This document shows, piece after piece, positions 17,519 to 26,232 of a stretch of 64,000 nucleotides of DNA. The notes below the pieces were generated by a model. That model was not told the DNA's origin and made no database searches. It was given only the letters and a program-made list of their open reading frames with translations. Origin of the DNA: Pyxidicoccus caerfyrddinensis. GTDB lineage: Bacteria; Myxococcota; Myxococcia; Myxococcales; Myxococcaceae. Position 1 is the first letter of the stretch. Every line of letters starts with the position of its first letter. A program made the translations under genes and the position numbers. The stretch lies in contig NZ_JAAIYA010000007.1 of the NCBI RefSeq assembly GCF_010894405.1, positions 1 through 64,000 on the forward strand. The letters are read 5' to 3'.

Positions 17519-19117
17519 TCATGGGCGGGCCGGTGACTCCAGCACGGCCCGCAGCGACACCTCCGCCGCGCGCAGCCGCGCGTCCCGGGGGTCCAGCCGC
17601 CGTGCTTCCTCCAGTCGTTCCAGCGCGCGCGCCACGTCGCCGCGCGCCAGCTCGCAGCGCACGCCAGCCTCCAGCGCCCCCGTGTCCGAGGGCCCGTACA
17701 CCCGCGCCTCCGCCGCCGCGTGGCAGCCCTCGTCCACCCGTCCCGTCTCGAAGAGCGCCCGCGCCAATTCCACGCGCGTCTCCACGTGTGAGGGCGCCAG
17801 CCGCACCGCGTCCGTCAGCGGCGCCACGGCGGCCTCGGCCTGTCCCCAGCGGCGCAGCTCTCCTCCCAGCACCCGCAGCGGCCCCGGCGCGCCCGGCACC
17901 AGCAGCGCCCGCGCCCGGGCCTCGCGCAGCAGCGCGGGCTCGCCGAAGCGCAGCTCCGCCACCATCCGGTCCACCACCGCCTCGTAGGCCGGGTACGCCG
18001 CGGGCCACGTGAAGACGAGCCGGTACACCCACTCGCCGCGCGGCACGAAGAAGGCCATCAGGTACGTGTCCCCGCCCGGCCCCTCCAGCTCCGCGCGCAC
18101 CCGCCGCGCGTCCCTGCCGCCCACGCGCGTCGGCACGGGCCCCGCCACCTTCAGCGTCCGTCCCTCGGGCCCCGGCGCGCCCGGCACCAGCGTCTCCTCC
18201 TGGAAGTGCCGCGCCTGCACGGCGCCGTCCCCGGGCTCACCCACTTCGATGACCTCCGCGGAGAAGGTGGCCCGCCCCAGGCCCGGGAGCCCGTTGGAGA
18301 AGGAGCGCCTTCCCTGCCCGTCCTCCTCGCCGCGCCAGCCCTCCGGCAGCAGCACCGACACGCCGAAGGTGTCGTCGCGCTCCAGCCGCCAGCCGGAGCG
18401 CTCACCCACCACCAGCGCCGCCACCACGCCCGCCACCACGACGAGCCCCACCGGCCGGACGAGCCCCCGGCTGAGCGCTCGCGGCTCCAGGAAGGCGCCC
18501 ACGAGCAACCCGGTGAGCAGCCCGCCCAGGTGCCCGGCGTTGTCCACGCCCACCGACGTCCAGCCCATCCACAGGAAGACGAGCACCGTGGGCAGCGCGC
18601 TCTCCCCCGACATCCACCGCGACTTCGCGAGCCGCCCCCGGTAGCGCCGGCTCAGCACCAGCAGCGCGCCCACGCACGCGTAGACGAGCCCCGAGGCCCC
18701 CACGCTCACCGCGCCCGACCACCCCAGCGAGCCCGCCATGGTGATCAGCCCCGCGGTCACCAGCAGCGCGGCGTAGTCACGGCGCCGGCACACCCGCTCC
18801 AGCGCCACGCCGGCCGCCACCAGCACCAGCAGGTTGAGCCCCAGGTGCGGCCAGTCCCGGTGCAGGAAGTTGGCTGTCACCAGCCGCCACGGCTGACCTG
18901 CCTCCACCACCAGCGGCCCCGCCTTGGCCCCCCACCGCACCAGCACGTCCACGTCCACCGGCCCGGCGAGGGCCAGCACCGCGTGCACCCCCACCAGCAC
19001 CACCGCGAGGGCCAATGTGACCCAGGGCCACCCCGTCACGGCCGACTGACCGATGGACAACAGGCTCGGTTGCCCCTCCTCTTGGGGAGAAAGCCCTGTC
19101 TTTTGAGGGGGATACAT
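17519..19117 (-). CDS. Rhomboid intramembrane protease with large C-terminal extension
   Basis: 532 residues from ATG 19117. After a cytosolic start, six or seven membrane segments (about 30-300) carry the rhomboid residues: His91 and Asn95 in 'HLGLNLL', the catalytic Ser142 in 'VGASGLVYA', and His196 in 'DNAGHLGGLLTG'. From about 305 the chain leaves the membrane and forms a beta-rich domain ('GVSVLLPEGWRGEEDG', 'YLMAFFVPRGEWVYRLVFT') and then about 130 residues of TPR-like helices at the C-terminus. Rhomboids cleave membrane proteins within their helices. The extension could recruit substrates; this is inference. Confidence 0.85.
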   Translation of the reverse strand: MYPPQKTGLSPQEEGQPSLLSIGQSAVTGWPWVTLALAVVLVGVHAVLALAGPVDVDVLVRWGAKAGPLVVEAGQPWRLVTANFLHRDWPHLGLNLLVLVAAGVALERVCRRRDYAALLVTAGLITMAGSLGWSGAVSVGASGLVYACVGALLVLSRRYRGRLAKSRWMSGESALPTVLVFLWMGWTSVGVDNAGHLGGLLTGLLVGAFLEPRALSRGLVRPVGLVVVAGVVAALVVGERSGWRLERDDTFGVSVLLPEGWRGEEDGQGRRSFSNGLPGLGRATFSAEVIEVGEPGDGAVQARHFQEETLVPGAPGPEGRTLKVAGPVPTRVGGRDARRVRAELEGPGGDTYLMAFFVPRGEWVYRLVFTWPAAYPAYEAVVDRMVAELRFGEPALLREARARALLVPGAPGPLRVLGGELRRWGQAEAAVAPLTDAVRLAPSHVETRVELARALFETGRVDEGCHAAAEARVYGPSDTGALEAGVRCELARGDVARALERLEEARRLDPRDARLRAAEVSLRAVLESPARP

Positions 19118-19168
19118 GGCTTGTACAGGTAAAGCCCGTTCTGCTATGACTGTACGCGGATCGGACCC

Positions 19169-21001
19169 GTGCTGAAGCTCATCATCGAAGACGACGAAGG
19201 GCGCAAGACCGTTGTTCCCTTCGTGCGTGACGAGATCACCATTGGCCGTCAGGAGGGAAACACCATCCGCCTGACGGAACGCAATGTGTCCCGTCGTCAC
19301 GCACGATTGGTACGACTGAATGGCCACGTCGTGGTGGAAGACCTGGGGAGCTACAACGGCACCCGGATCAACGGAGAGCGGATCGCGGGTCAGTCGCCCC
19401 TGAAAGAGGGCGACCTGATCCAGATCGGCGACTACGACCTGGCCCTGCAGACCGCCGAAGGCGCTGCCAGTGTGTCAGGCCCCATCACGACCAAGGTGCC
19501 TTCCGCGCTCCGCAAGACGGAGCCCGCGCTCGAACCCATGGGCGCGCAGGAGCAGGAGGAGCCAGAGGAGGAAGACGACGCCTCCGCCTCACCCGGCGCC
19601 GAGGACGACGCGGACGGGGACGAGCACGACCACACCCCGCCCTCCTCCGCCGAGGTGCGTCGGCACTCCACCTCCATCATCCGGTTGGATCAGGTGGAGG
19701 CGGACCGCCCCCGCAAGTTGATGGACGTGCCCGCCGAGGACGCGCCGCGCCTGCTGGTGCTGACCCCGGATGAGCTCAAGGGTCAGGAGTTCGCCTGCAT
19801 CCGCACCGAGCTGCGCATCGGGCGCACCGACGACAACGACATCACGCTGGATCATCGCTCGCTGTCGCGCACGCACGCCAAGCTGGTGCGCGAGGACGGC
19901 GGTGAGTGGCGCGTCATCGACATGCAGTCCGCCAACGGGCTGACGGTCAATGGCGAGAGCTACGCCCAGGCCACGCTCGGCTCCGGTGACATCATCGAGC
20001 TGGGGCACGTGAAGCTGCGCTTCCTCAACGCCGGCGACGCCGCGGACGACCTGCCCGCCGGTGAGGGTGGCTCGCGCTCGAAGATGCCGCTGGTGGCGGG
20101 GCTCGTCGCCGTGCTGCTGGGAATCACGGCCGCGGGCGTCTACTTCATGCGCACGCAGCCCTCGGGCCCCCCCGTGCCTCCCATGGCGCAGCAGGGGACG
20201 GACCCGGAGCCGCCCGTGGTGGAGCGGCCGACCCCCGGCACCGAGCCGGATACCGTCGCGAAGCCCCCGGACGCGCCGCCCGAGACGCCTCCCGAGCCGA
20301 CGGGCCCCTCGCTCGAGCAGCGGCTGGCCCTGGCCCAGAAGGCCATCGACGCCCGCGAGTTCGACAAGGCCGAGGACTACCTCTCCAACGCCAAGGACGC
20401 GCAGGGCCGGCGGCCGGCGGAGGCGGAGAAGCTGCTGGACCTGGCTCGCGCGGAGCAGATGGTGCAGGAGCGCCTGGCCACCGCCCGCACCGCGCTGGCG
20501 GGAGGCAAGCTCGCCGACGCCGAGACGGCGCTGAACGAGAGCTCCGGCACCCGGCTCTTCGCGTCCGAGCACGCGAAGCTGCTGGCGCAGTTGGGCGACG
20601 CCCGCAAGAAGGAAGCCGCCGCGGCCGCCGTGACTCCGCCCGCCGCCACGCCCACCAACACCGTCCCCGAGCCTGAAGTCGAGGAGCCCGCGACCGGTCC
20701 CTCGGTGGACAAGCTGCTCGCCGACATCCGCGAGCTGCTGAAGGCGAAGCAGGACGCGAAGTACCGCGAGGCGCAGCGGCTCGCGAAGGAGTGCACGCAG
20801 GTCGCTCCCAAGAACGCCGACTGCTACCTCATGCTCGGCACCGTGGAAGCGCGCCTCGGCAACATCGACAAGGGCGCGGACCATTACCGCCGCTACATCG
20901 AGCTGGCTCCGGAGAACCATCCGCTTCGCGCGGGCGTGCTCGAGCGCCTGCGTACGTACGACACGGGTAAGCAGCAGCAACAGAAGAATCCGGGAGGCTG
21001 A
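19169..21001 (+). CDS. Double-FHA membrane protein with TPR-like C-terminus
   Basis: 610 residues from GTG 19169. FHA domain 1 spans about 1-95 (Gly26-Arg27, 'SRRHARL' at 41-47, 'SYNGTRING' near 61-69). FHA domain 2 spans about 200-300 ('LRIGRTDDNDITL', 'SLSRTHAKLV', 'SANGLTVNGE'). A single membrane helix (about 308-329) is followed by a proline-rich linker and helical TPR-like repeats to the end. FHA domains bind phosphothreonine, so the protein probably reads Ser/Thr kinase output on the cytosolic side and displays the repeat region beyond the membrane. A receiver-XRE regulator gene follows 88 bases downstream. Confidence 0.88.
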   Translation: MLKLIIEDDEGRKTVVPFVRDEITIGRQEGNTIRLTERNVSRRHARLVRLNGHVVVEDLGSYNGTRINGERIAGQSPLKEGDLIQIGDYDLALQTAEGAASVSGPITTKVPSALRKTEPALEPMGAQEQEEPEEEDDASASPGAEDDADGDEHDHTPPSSAEVRRHSTSIIRLDQVEADRPRKLMDVPAEDAPRLLVLTPDELKGQEFACIRTELRIGRTDDNDITLDHRSLSRTHAKLVREDGGEWRVIDMQSANGLTVNGESYAQATLGSGDIIELGHVKLRFLNAGDAADDLPAGEGGSRSKMPLVAGLVAVLLGITAAGVYFMRTQPSGPPVPPMAQQGTDPEPPVVERPTPGTEPDTVAKPPDAPPETPPEPTGPSLEQRLALAQKAIDAREFDKAEDYLSNAKDAQGRRPAEAEKLLDLARAEQMVQERLATARTALAGGKLADAETALNESSGTRLFASEHAKLLAQLGDARKKEAAAAAVTPPAATPTNTVPEPEVEEPATGPSVDKLLADIRELLKAKQDAKYREAQRLAKECTQVAPKNADCYLMLGTVEARLGNIDKGADHYRRYIELAPENHPLRAGVLERLRTYDTGKQQQQKNPGG

Positions 21002-21089
21002 CCCGTTCACGGCCGGCTGTGGGTGCTTGCCCCTCCCCGAGCTCCACATCCCCCCTACCGACGCTGTTCACCTGCAGCGAGGAGACGCT

Positions 21090-21683
21090 GTGCAGATTCG
21101 CATCCTGGTGGTTGATGACGAGCAGGACAACTGCGACTACCTCAAGCTGGTGCTGACCCGCGAAGGTTACGAGGTCGTCACCACGACGGACCCCACGCAG
21201 ACCGTGGAGATCCTCCGCGGCTCCGATTTCCACCTGGTCATCCTGGACATGATGATGCCCCAGATGTCCGGGACCGAGGTGCTGGAGCAGATTCGCAAGT
21301 ACGACACGGACGTCGCCGTGATTGTCGCCACCGCGTATCCCACGGTGGACACGGCCGTCGCGTCGCTGAAGGCCCAGGCTTCCGACTACGTGAAGAAGCC
21401 GATGGAGCCGGAGCAGTTCATCACCGCGGTCCGCAACGCCCTCCAGAAGAAGGGCCTGTCCCAGGACCCGGAGGCGGACCTTCACCGCGCCATCGGCCGC
21501 ACCATCCGCGACGCGCGCAAGACGCAGGAGCTCACGCTCAAGCAGCTCGCGCGGCGCACCGGCCTGTCCGTGTCGCTGCTGTCCCAGATTGAGCGCGCGG
21601 AATCCTCCGCGTCCATCTCCTCGCTGTACAAGATTGCCTCGGCGCTCCAGCTGCGCATGGGCGAGCTGTTCGGCGACACCTGA
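21090..21683 (+). CDS. Response regulator: receiver domain plus XRE-type HTH
   Basis: 197 residues from GTG 21090 with GAGGAG upstream; the ATG at 21027 lacks support. The receiver domain (1-118) has the acidic pair Asp10-Glu11, phospho-acceptor Asp53 in 'VILDMMMPQ', and the conserved Lys in 'SDYVKKPMEP'. The C-terminal about 65 residues are a Cro/C1-type helix-turn-helix ('LTLKQLARRTGLSVSLLSQIE'; read as 'LTLKQLARR' and 'TGLSVSLLSQIE'). Receiver domains usually carry OmpR, NarL, NtrC or LytTR outputs, so the XRE output is uncommon. No histidine kinase gene is adjacent. The upstream FHA protein may be functionally linked. Confidence 0.9.
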   Translation: MQIRILVVDDEQDNCDYLKLVLTREGYEVVTTTDPTQTVEILRGSDFHLVILDMMMPQMSGTEVLEQIRKYDTDVAVIVATAYPTVDTAVASLKAQASDYVKKPMEPEQFITAVRNALQKKGLSQDPEADLHRAIGRTIRDARKTQELTLKQLARRTGLSVSLLSQIERAESSASISSLYKIASALQLRMGELFGDT

Positions 21684-21704
21684 GTCCCAGGTGAAACCCC
21701 TCTC

Positions 21705-21728
21705 CCGGCCGCCGTAGCTAGCGGCCGG
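21705..21728. terminator. Terminator hairpin overlapping a stop codon
   Basis: CCGGCCGC-cgtagcta-GCGGCCGG is a perfect 8-bp stem between the convergent regulator and enoyl-CoA hydratase genes. Its right arm covers the end of the hydratase coding region. Confidence 0.55.
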
Positions 21729-22500
21729 TGAAGCGGGGCGGGCGCTTCTCCAGGAAGGCCGCCCGCCCCTCCTTCGCATCCTCGCTGCCGAAGGCCGCCG
21801 CGCGCAGCTCGCGCAGGCGCGCCCGGTCCGTGTCCTCCAGCGGGGCACGCGCCAGCCGGCCGAAGGACTCCTTCATCCCCGACACCGCGAGCGGTGCATG
21901 GCCGGCCAGCGTGGCGCACAGCGCGAGCGCGCGCGCCTCCGCGTCGGCGGGCTCCAGGCACTCGTCCAGCAGGCCCCAGGCGAGCGCCTCGCGCGCATCC
22001 AGCCTGCGGGCGGTGAGGAAGAGCTGCTTCGCGCGGGAGAAGCCCACCAGCCGCGCCGCCCGGGCCAGCCCCTCCGGCGAGTAGACGATGCCCAGGCGCG
22101 CCGGGGGCATGAGGAAGACGGCGTCCGGCGTGCCGATGCGGAAGTCACACGAGGCCGCCAAATCGAAGCCCGCGCCCACCGCCGCGCCCTGCACCAGCGC
22201 CACGCTGGGCACCGGGTGCCCCTCCAGCTTGAGGAGGCACGCCACCAGCGGGTCATCCGGCAGGAGGCCGTCCTCACCGGGCGGCCCCAGGCGCGTCAGG
22301 TCGTAGCCGGAGCAGAAGGTGCCGCCCGCGCCGCGCACCAGCAGCGCACGGACGTGCGGGGCCGGCTCCAGCGCCGCGTCCAGTTGCGCCAGCAGCGCGT
22401 CGTTGAGCGCGTTGCGCCGGGCCGGGTGGGACAGCGTGAGGACGCGGATGCCGCCCTCACGGTCCTCCACGTGGAGCGACGGCTCCGACGAAGGCTCCAC
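21718..22500 (-). CDS. Enoyl-CoA hydratase/isomerase family protein
   Basis: 260 residues from GTG 22500, two bases after the stop of the biotin-carrier gene. The crotonase fold is clear: 'HPARRNALND' near the N-terminus, an oxyanion-hole stretch 'GGTFCSGYDLTRL', and 'VQGAAVGAGFDLAASCDFRIG' (split: 'VQGAAVGAGFDL' and 'AASCDFRIG'). The position equivalent to the second catalytic Glu falls in 'PPARLGIVYSPEG', where no acidic residue is obvious, so the reaction may differ from plain hydration. It forms an operon with accC-like and biotin-carrier genes, suggesting a carboxylation pathway such as branched-chain acyl-CoA breakdown. The precise substrate is unknown. Confidence 0.85.
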   Translation of the reverse strand: MEPSSEPSLHVEDREGGIRVLTLSHPARRNALNDALLAQLDAALEPAPHVRALLVRGAGGTFCSGYDLTRLGPPGEDGLLPDDPLVACLLKLEGHPVPSVALVQGAAVGAGFDLAASCDFRIGTPDAVFLMPPARLGIVYSPEGLARAARLVGFSRAKQLFLTARRLDAREALAWGLLDECLEPADAEARALALCATLAGHAPLAVSGMKESFGRLARAPLEDTDRARLRELRAAAFGSEDAKEGRAAFLEKRPPRFTGR

Positions 22501-22502
22501 TG

Positions 22503-22715
22503 CTAGCCGAGCACCACGAGGACATCACCCTCGTTGACGGACTGGGCCTCCTTGCAGCGAATCTCCTTCACCGTGCCGCCCTCCTCCGCCTCCACCGGCA
22601 TCTCCATCTTCATGGACTCGAGGATGACGAGCGTGTCGCCCGCGTTGACCTGCTGGCCGACCTTCACTTCGATCTTCCACACCGTACCGGTGATGTGCGC
22701 CGCGACGTCCGCCAT
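22503..22715 (-). CDS. Minimal biotin carboxyl carrier protein
   Basis: 70 residues from ATG 22715. It is a bare biotinyl domain: the biotin-accepting Lys36 lies in 'ESMKMEM', flanked by the two quasi-symmetric strand sets ('GTVWKIEVKVGQQVNAGDTL' and 'GGTVKEIRCKEAQSVNEGDV'). Classical AccB proteins have a further N-terminal thumb and linker (about 150 residues); here nothing beyond the domain is present. It lies 54 bases after the biotin carboxylase gene and 2 bases before the hydratase gene, so it is the carrier of this carboxylase unit. Confidence 0.92.
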   Translation of the reverse strand: MADVAAHITGTVWKIEVKVGQQVNAGDTLVILESMKMEMPVEAEEGGTVKEIRCKEAQSVNEGDVLVVLG

Positions 22716-22769
22716 GGAACCTTGCCTCCTCAGGGGTGGGATGGGGCTGGAGCTGCTGCCCCGGCTGCT

Positions 22770-24122
22770 CTACGCCGGCTTCGCGTGGTGCTCCAGGAAG
22801 TGCGTGTCCAGCTCGCCGGCCCGGAAGGCCGCATCCTGCACGATGCGCAGGTGGAGCGGGATGTTCGTCTTGATGCCTTCGATGCGGAAGCTCTGCAGCG
22901 CCGCGATGGAGCGCTCAATCGCCTGCGCGCGCGTGTCGCCGCTGATGATGAGCTTGGCAATCATCGGGTCGTAGTTCGGCGTGACGGTGTTGCCCTCGCC
23001 GTAGCCCGAGTCCAGCCGGACGCCCTCGCCCGTGGGGGGCTGGAAGACCTTGAGCGGCCCCGGCGAGGGGAAGAACTTCACCGGGTCCTCGGCGTAGATG
23101 CGGAACTCCAGCGCCGCCCCGCGCCGCTTCACGTCCTCCTGCTTCACCGTGAGGCGCTCGCCCGCGGCGATGCGCAGCTGCCAGCCGATGAGGTCCAGCC
23201 CCGTGGTGAGCTCCGTCACCGGGTGCTCCACCTGGAGGCGGGCGTTCATCTCGATGAAGTAGACCTGCCCGTCCGAGTAGAGGAACTCCACGGTGCCGGC
23301 GTTGGCGTAGCCGAACGTCTTCGCCGCGGTGACGGCCGCGGTGAACAGCGTCTGCGCCAGGGCCGCGTTCTTCCCATCCGCGAACAGCACGGAGGGGGCC
23401 TCCTCCACCACCTTCTGGTGCCGGCGCTGGATGGAGCACTCGCGCTCCAGGCCGTGGATGAGGTGGCCGTGGTGGTCCCCCAGAATCTGGACCTCGATGT
23501 GGCGGGGCGCGGGGAAGTAGCGCTCCAGGTAGACGCCCTCCTTGCCGAAGGCCGCCTTCGCCCGGTCCGTGCACTGGCGGAAGACCTTCTCCAGCTCCGC
23601 GGGGTCCTTCGCCACCGCCATGCCGATGCCGCCGCCGCCGCTGGCGGCCTTGCACAGCACCGGGTAGCCGATGCGCTCCGCCGCCGTCAGCGCGCTCGCC
23701 ACGTCCGGCACCACGCCGTCGCTGCCGGGCACCACCGGGACGCCGGCCGCGGCCACCAGCTTGCGGGCCTGGCTCTTGTCCTTCATCCGCGCCATGGCCG
23801 CCGGGGGCGGGCCCACGAAGATGAGCCCCGCGTCCGCGCAGGCCTGGGCGAACTCACCGTTTTCGGACAGGAAGCCGTAGCCGGGGTGCACGGCCTGGGC
23901 GCCCGTCTGCCTGGCTGCTTCCAGGATGGCGGCGGTGTTGAGGTAGCTGTCCTTGGCTGGGGCGGGGCCGATGCGCACGGCCTCGTCCGCTTCCTTCACG
24001 AAGGGCAGCTCCGCGTCCGCGTCCGAGTAGACGGCGACAGTCTTGAGCCCCATCCCCCGCGCCACCGCGCTGATGCGGCGGGCAATCTCTCCCCGGTTCG
24101 CGATGAGCAGCTTCTGGAACAT
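22770..24122 (-). CDS. Biotin carboxylase subunit of an acyl-CoA carboxylase
   Basis: 450 residues from ATG 24122, the usual length of AccC-type biotin carboxylases. It carboxylates carrier-bound biotin with ATP and bicarbonate. Visible motifs: 'LIANRGEIARR' at the start, the ATP-grasp loop 'SGGGGIGM', 'ERYFPAPRHIEVQILGD', and the catalytic 'FIEMNARLQVEHPVTE'. A separate carboxyltransferase subunit is not in the window. With the tiny biotin carrier and the crotonase-like enzyme downstream it forms a three-gene unit. The acyl-CoA substrate (acetyl-, propionyl- or methylcrotonyl-type) cannot be fixed from this subunit. Confidence 0.93.
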   Translation of the reverse strand: MFQKLLIANRGEIARRISAVARGMGLKTVAVYSDADAELPFVKEADEAVRIGPAPAKDSYLNTAAILEAARQTGAQAVHPGYGFLSENGEFAQACADAGLIFVGPPPAAMARMKDKSQARKLVAAAGVPVVPGSDGVVPDVASALTAAERIGYPVLCKAASGGGGIGMAVAKDPAELEKVFRQCTDRAKAAFGKEGVYLERYFPAPRHIEVQILGDHHGHLIHGLERECSIQRRHQKVVEEAPSVLFADGKNAALAQTLFTAAVTAAKTFGYANAGTVEFLYSDGQVYFIEMNARLQVEHPVTELTTGLDLIGWQLRIAAGERLTVKQEDVKRRGAALEFRIYAEDPVKFFPSPGPLKVFQPPTGEGVRLDSGYGEGNTVTPNYDPMIAKLIISGDTRAQAIERSIAALQSFRIEGIKTNIPLHLRIVQDAAFRAGELDTHFLEHHAKPA

Positions 24123-24261
24123 GGCGGTCGGCCTCCCCTTCGAAGGGCGGCGAACCTAACCCTCGACCCCTCCCATGACAAGGGCGCGGGCGAGCGCGCA
24201 ACAGGTCGGTACAATCCCGTAAATTTGCGGCCTTGCGAGGGCCTGACGTACCTTGCCGCCC

Positions 24262-24642
24262 GTGAAGCCCCCCTCTTCCCAAGGCCCTGAAGGCGTCGTG
24301 GATCTGCACCGCGCGCGGCGCGCCAGGCGGCTGGACCTCTACCGTTCCCGGCAGGCGGACCGCGTCCGCAGCGTCCGCACCACGCTCGAAACGCTCACCC
24401 AGAGCGGCACCCTCTTCACGCCGGACGGCACGCAGCGCGGCCTGTCCCTGCTGAAGGCCCTCCAGTTCCTGCAGCGCGCCAGCGCGCGCCTGGAAGAGCT
24501 GTCCGGTGGCGGCGTGCTGCCCGCGCCTCGTATGCCGGAGCGGGTCGACGCGCTGTACGAGGAGGTGGACGACCTCTTCGACCGCGCGGACACGCTGGCA
24601 GGCCGCGACGAGGCGAGTGTGGCGCGGCTTCCGGGCCGCTAG
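24262..24642 (+). CDS. Small hypothetical protein, helical
   Basis: 126 residues from GTG 24262; an in-frame TTG at 24253 is an alternative, and neither has a good ribosome-binding site. The sequence is rich in Arg, Leu and Glu with a heptad-like helical pattern ('RARRARRLDLYRSRQADRVR', 'ALYEEVDDLFDRADTLAG'). No signal peptide or membrane segment is visible. It is convergent with ftsZ (37 bases between stops) and divergent from the biotin carboxylase gene. No family is recognised; codon usage looks like that of a real gene. Confidence 0.5.
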   Translation: MKPPSSQGPEGVVDLHRARRARRLDLYRSRQADRVRSVRTTLETLTQSGTLFTPDGTQRGLSLLKALQFLQRASARLEELSGGGVLPAPRMPERVDALYEEVDDLFDRADTLAGRDEASVARLPGR

Positions 24643-24679
24643 CACCGGCCCCCGCGCCTCTCTCCTTCCTACCTACGCG

Positions 24680-25900
24680 CTACGGCAGCTCCGTCTGGCC
24701 CTGGCGCCGGAGGAAGGTGGGGATGTCGAACTGGTCCTCGTCCAGCGGCAGCGCGGCTTCCTTCACCACCGAGGTGCGGGTGCTCATGGCCTTGCCGCTC
24801 TCCACGGCGGGCAACGGCCGGGGCGCGCTGCCCTTGGTGGGCACCAGGCTGGCCACTTCCTCGCGCGTGGCGGCGAGCACGGACGGCGCCGGGCGGGACA
24901 GCGGTACCTGCACCACCGTCGGCGCCGCGCGAACCTTGGGCGCGTCGCGGTGGACGAAGCCCGTGGCGATGATGGTGATCTTCACCTCATCCTGAATCTG
25001 GTCGTCGATGAGCGAGCCGAAGATGATTTCGGCCTCGCTGTCGGCCGCGTCGTGCACCAGCGTCAGCGCCTCGTTGACCTCCTGCAGGGTCATGTCGCGG
25101 CCGCCGGTGATGTTGATGAGCAGGCCGGTGGCACCGTCGATGGACACGTCCTCCAGCAGCGGGCTGGAGATGGCCTGCTGCATGGCGGTGAGCGCGCGCT
25201 TGTCACCGGACGAGTGGCCGGTGCCCATGAGCGCCAGGCCCTTGTCGCTCATGATGGTCTTCACGTCCGCGAAGTCCACGTTGATGTAGCCGTGGTACTG
25301 GATGAGGTCGCTGATGCCCTGCACGGCGTTCAGCAGGACCTCGTCCGCGCGCTTGAAGGTCTCCAGGAGCGGCATCGGCTCGTTGGAGAGCGACAGCAGG
25401 CGCTGGTTCGGAATGGTGATGAGGGTGTCCACCGCGGCCTTCAGCTCCACGATGCCCTGCTCGGCCTGCTTGCGGCGCTTGTTACCCTCGAAGAGGAAGG
25501 GCTTGGTGACGACGCCCACCGTGAGGCAGCCCAGGCTCTTGGCGATGTCCGCGATGATGGGCGCGGCGCCCGTGCCGGTGCCGCCGCCCATGCCGGCGGT
25601 GACGAACACCATGTCGGCGCCCTCGAGCACCGCGGCAATCTGGTCCCTCGACTCCAGCGCGGCCTCGCGGCCCATCTCCGGGTTGGCGCCCGCGCCCAGG
25701 CCCTTCGTCAGCGTCTGACCGAGCTGGAGGCGCGTCGGGGCCTTGCTGGCCGCGAGCGCCTGCACATCGGTGTTGGCGGCGATGAAGTCGACCCGGTCGA
25801 GCTTCGACAGAATCATCGTATTGACCGCGTTGCAGCCGGCCCCACCTGCCCCCACGACCCGAATCTTGGCGGCCTGCTTGTTCTGATCGAACTGATCCAT
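24680..25900 (-). CDS. ftsZ: Cell division protein FtsZ
   Basis: 406 residues from ATG 25900 with AAAGGA upstream. It is the tubulin-like GTPase that forms the division ring. The GTP-binding 'GGGTGTG' lies at 105-111, '[13 protein letters not shown]' at 15-27, and the T7-loop region '[11 protein letters not shown]' further on. A variable linker (about 320-390) leads to the conserved C-terminal peptide '[11 protein letters not shown]', which binds FtsA and other tethers. It is cut off from ftsA by a 10-kb surface-protein gene and by a terminator, so it should use its own promoter in 25,901-26,150. An inverted repeat about 90 bases upstream may be an operator. Confidence 0.98.
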   Translation of the reverse strand: MDQFDQNKQAAKIRVVGAGGAGCNAVNTMILSKLDRVDFIAANTDVQALAASKAPTRLQLGQTLTKGLGAGANPEMGREAALESRDQIAAVLEGADMVFVTAGMGGGTGTGAAPIIADIAKSLGCLTVGVVTKPFLFEGNKRRKQAEQGIVELKAAVDTLITIPNQRLLSLSNEPMPLLETFKRADEVLLNAVQGISDLIQYHGYINVDFADVKTIMSDKGLALMGTGHSSGDKRALTAMQQAISSPLLEDVSIDGATGLLINITGGRDMTLQEVNEALTLVHDAADSEAEIIFGSLIDDQIQDEVKITIIATGFVHRDAPKVRAAPTVVQVPLSRPAPSVLAATREEVASLVPTKGSAPRPLPAVESGKAMSTRTSVVKEAALPLDEDQFDIPTFLRRQGQTELP

Positions 25901-25989
25901 GGCGGTCCTTTCGGCTGGAGCGGCGCGGTGCAGCGCGCGCACTCCCAACCTCCACAATCATCAGCAAGTCCCGCGCTTTGGCAAGTATT

Positions 25990-26009
25990 CCGCTACGAGC
26001 CTGTAGCGG
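25990..26009. promoter_or_regulatory. Inverted repeat upstream of ftsZ
   Basis: A perfect palindrome CCGCTAC-gagcct-GTAGCGG lies about 90 bases before the ftsZ start. It shares the CGCTACAG/CTGTAGCG core with the palindrome upstream of ftsQ (39,131-39,152). Operator function is inferred. The rest of the 332-base gap before ftsZ holds the terminator of the surface-protein gene and no coding region. Confidence 0.35.
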
Positions 26010-26151
26010 GATGAGGCGCCGCCGAGTCCTGACGCGCACTTACGCAGCGGGCTGGCATGCACGCGGTGCGGCGTGGTGGGAGCACTTCGCCTCTTGACTC
26101 GCGCAAAGCGGTACTCCTCGGCAGGTCGGAATCACGCGTCGCCACCAACGC

Positions 26152-26187
26152 AAAGGGTGGTCCCGGAGCATTGTCCAGGACCACCCT
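26152..26187 (-). terminator. Terminator of the giant surface-protein gene
   Basis: On the minus strand AGGGTGGTCC and GGACCACCCT form a perfect 10-bp stem followed by TTT. It lies 46 bases after the stop of the giant gene and before ftsZ. A second small stem (CCGGTG/CACCGG, 26,198-26,214) precedes it. It should separate ftsZ transcription from that gene. Confidence 0.8.
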
Positions 26188-26232
26188 CGCGCATCATCCG
26201 GTGGTGTTCACCGGGTCATCAAAGCCGGTGAC

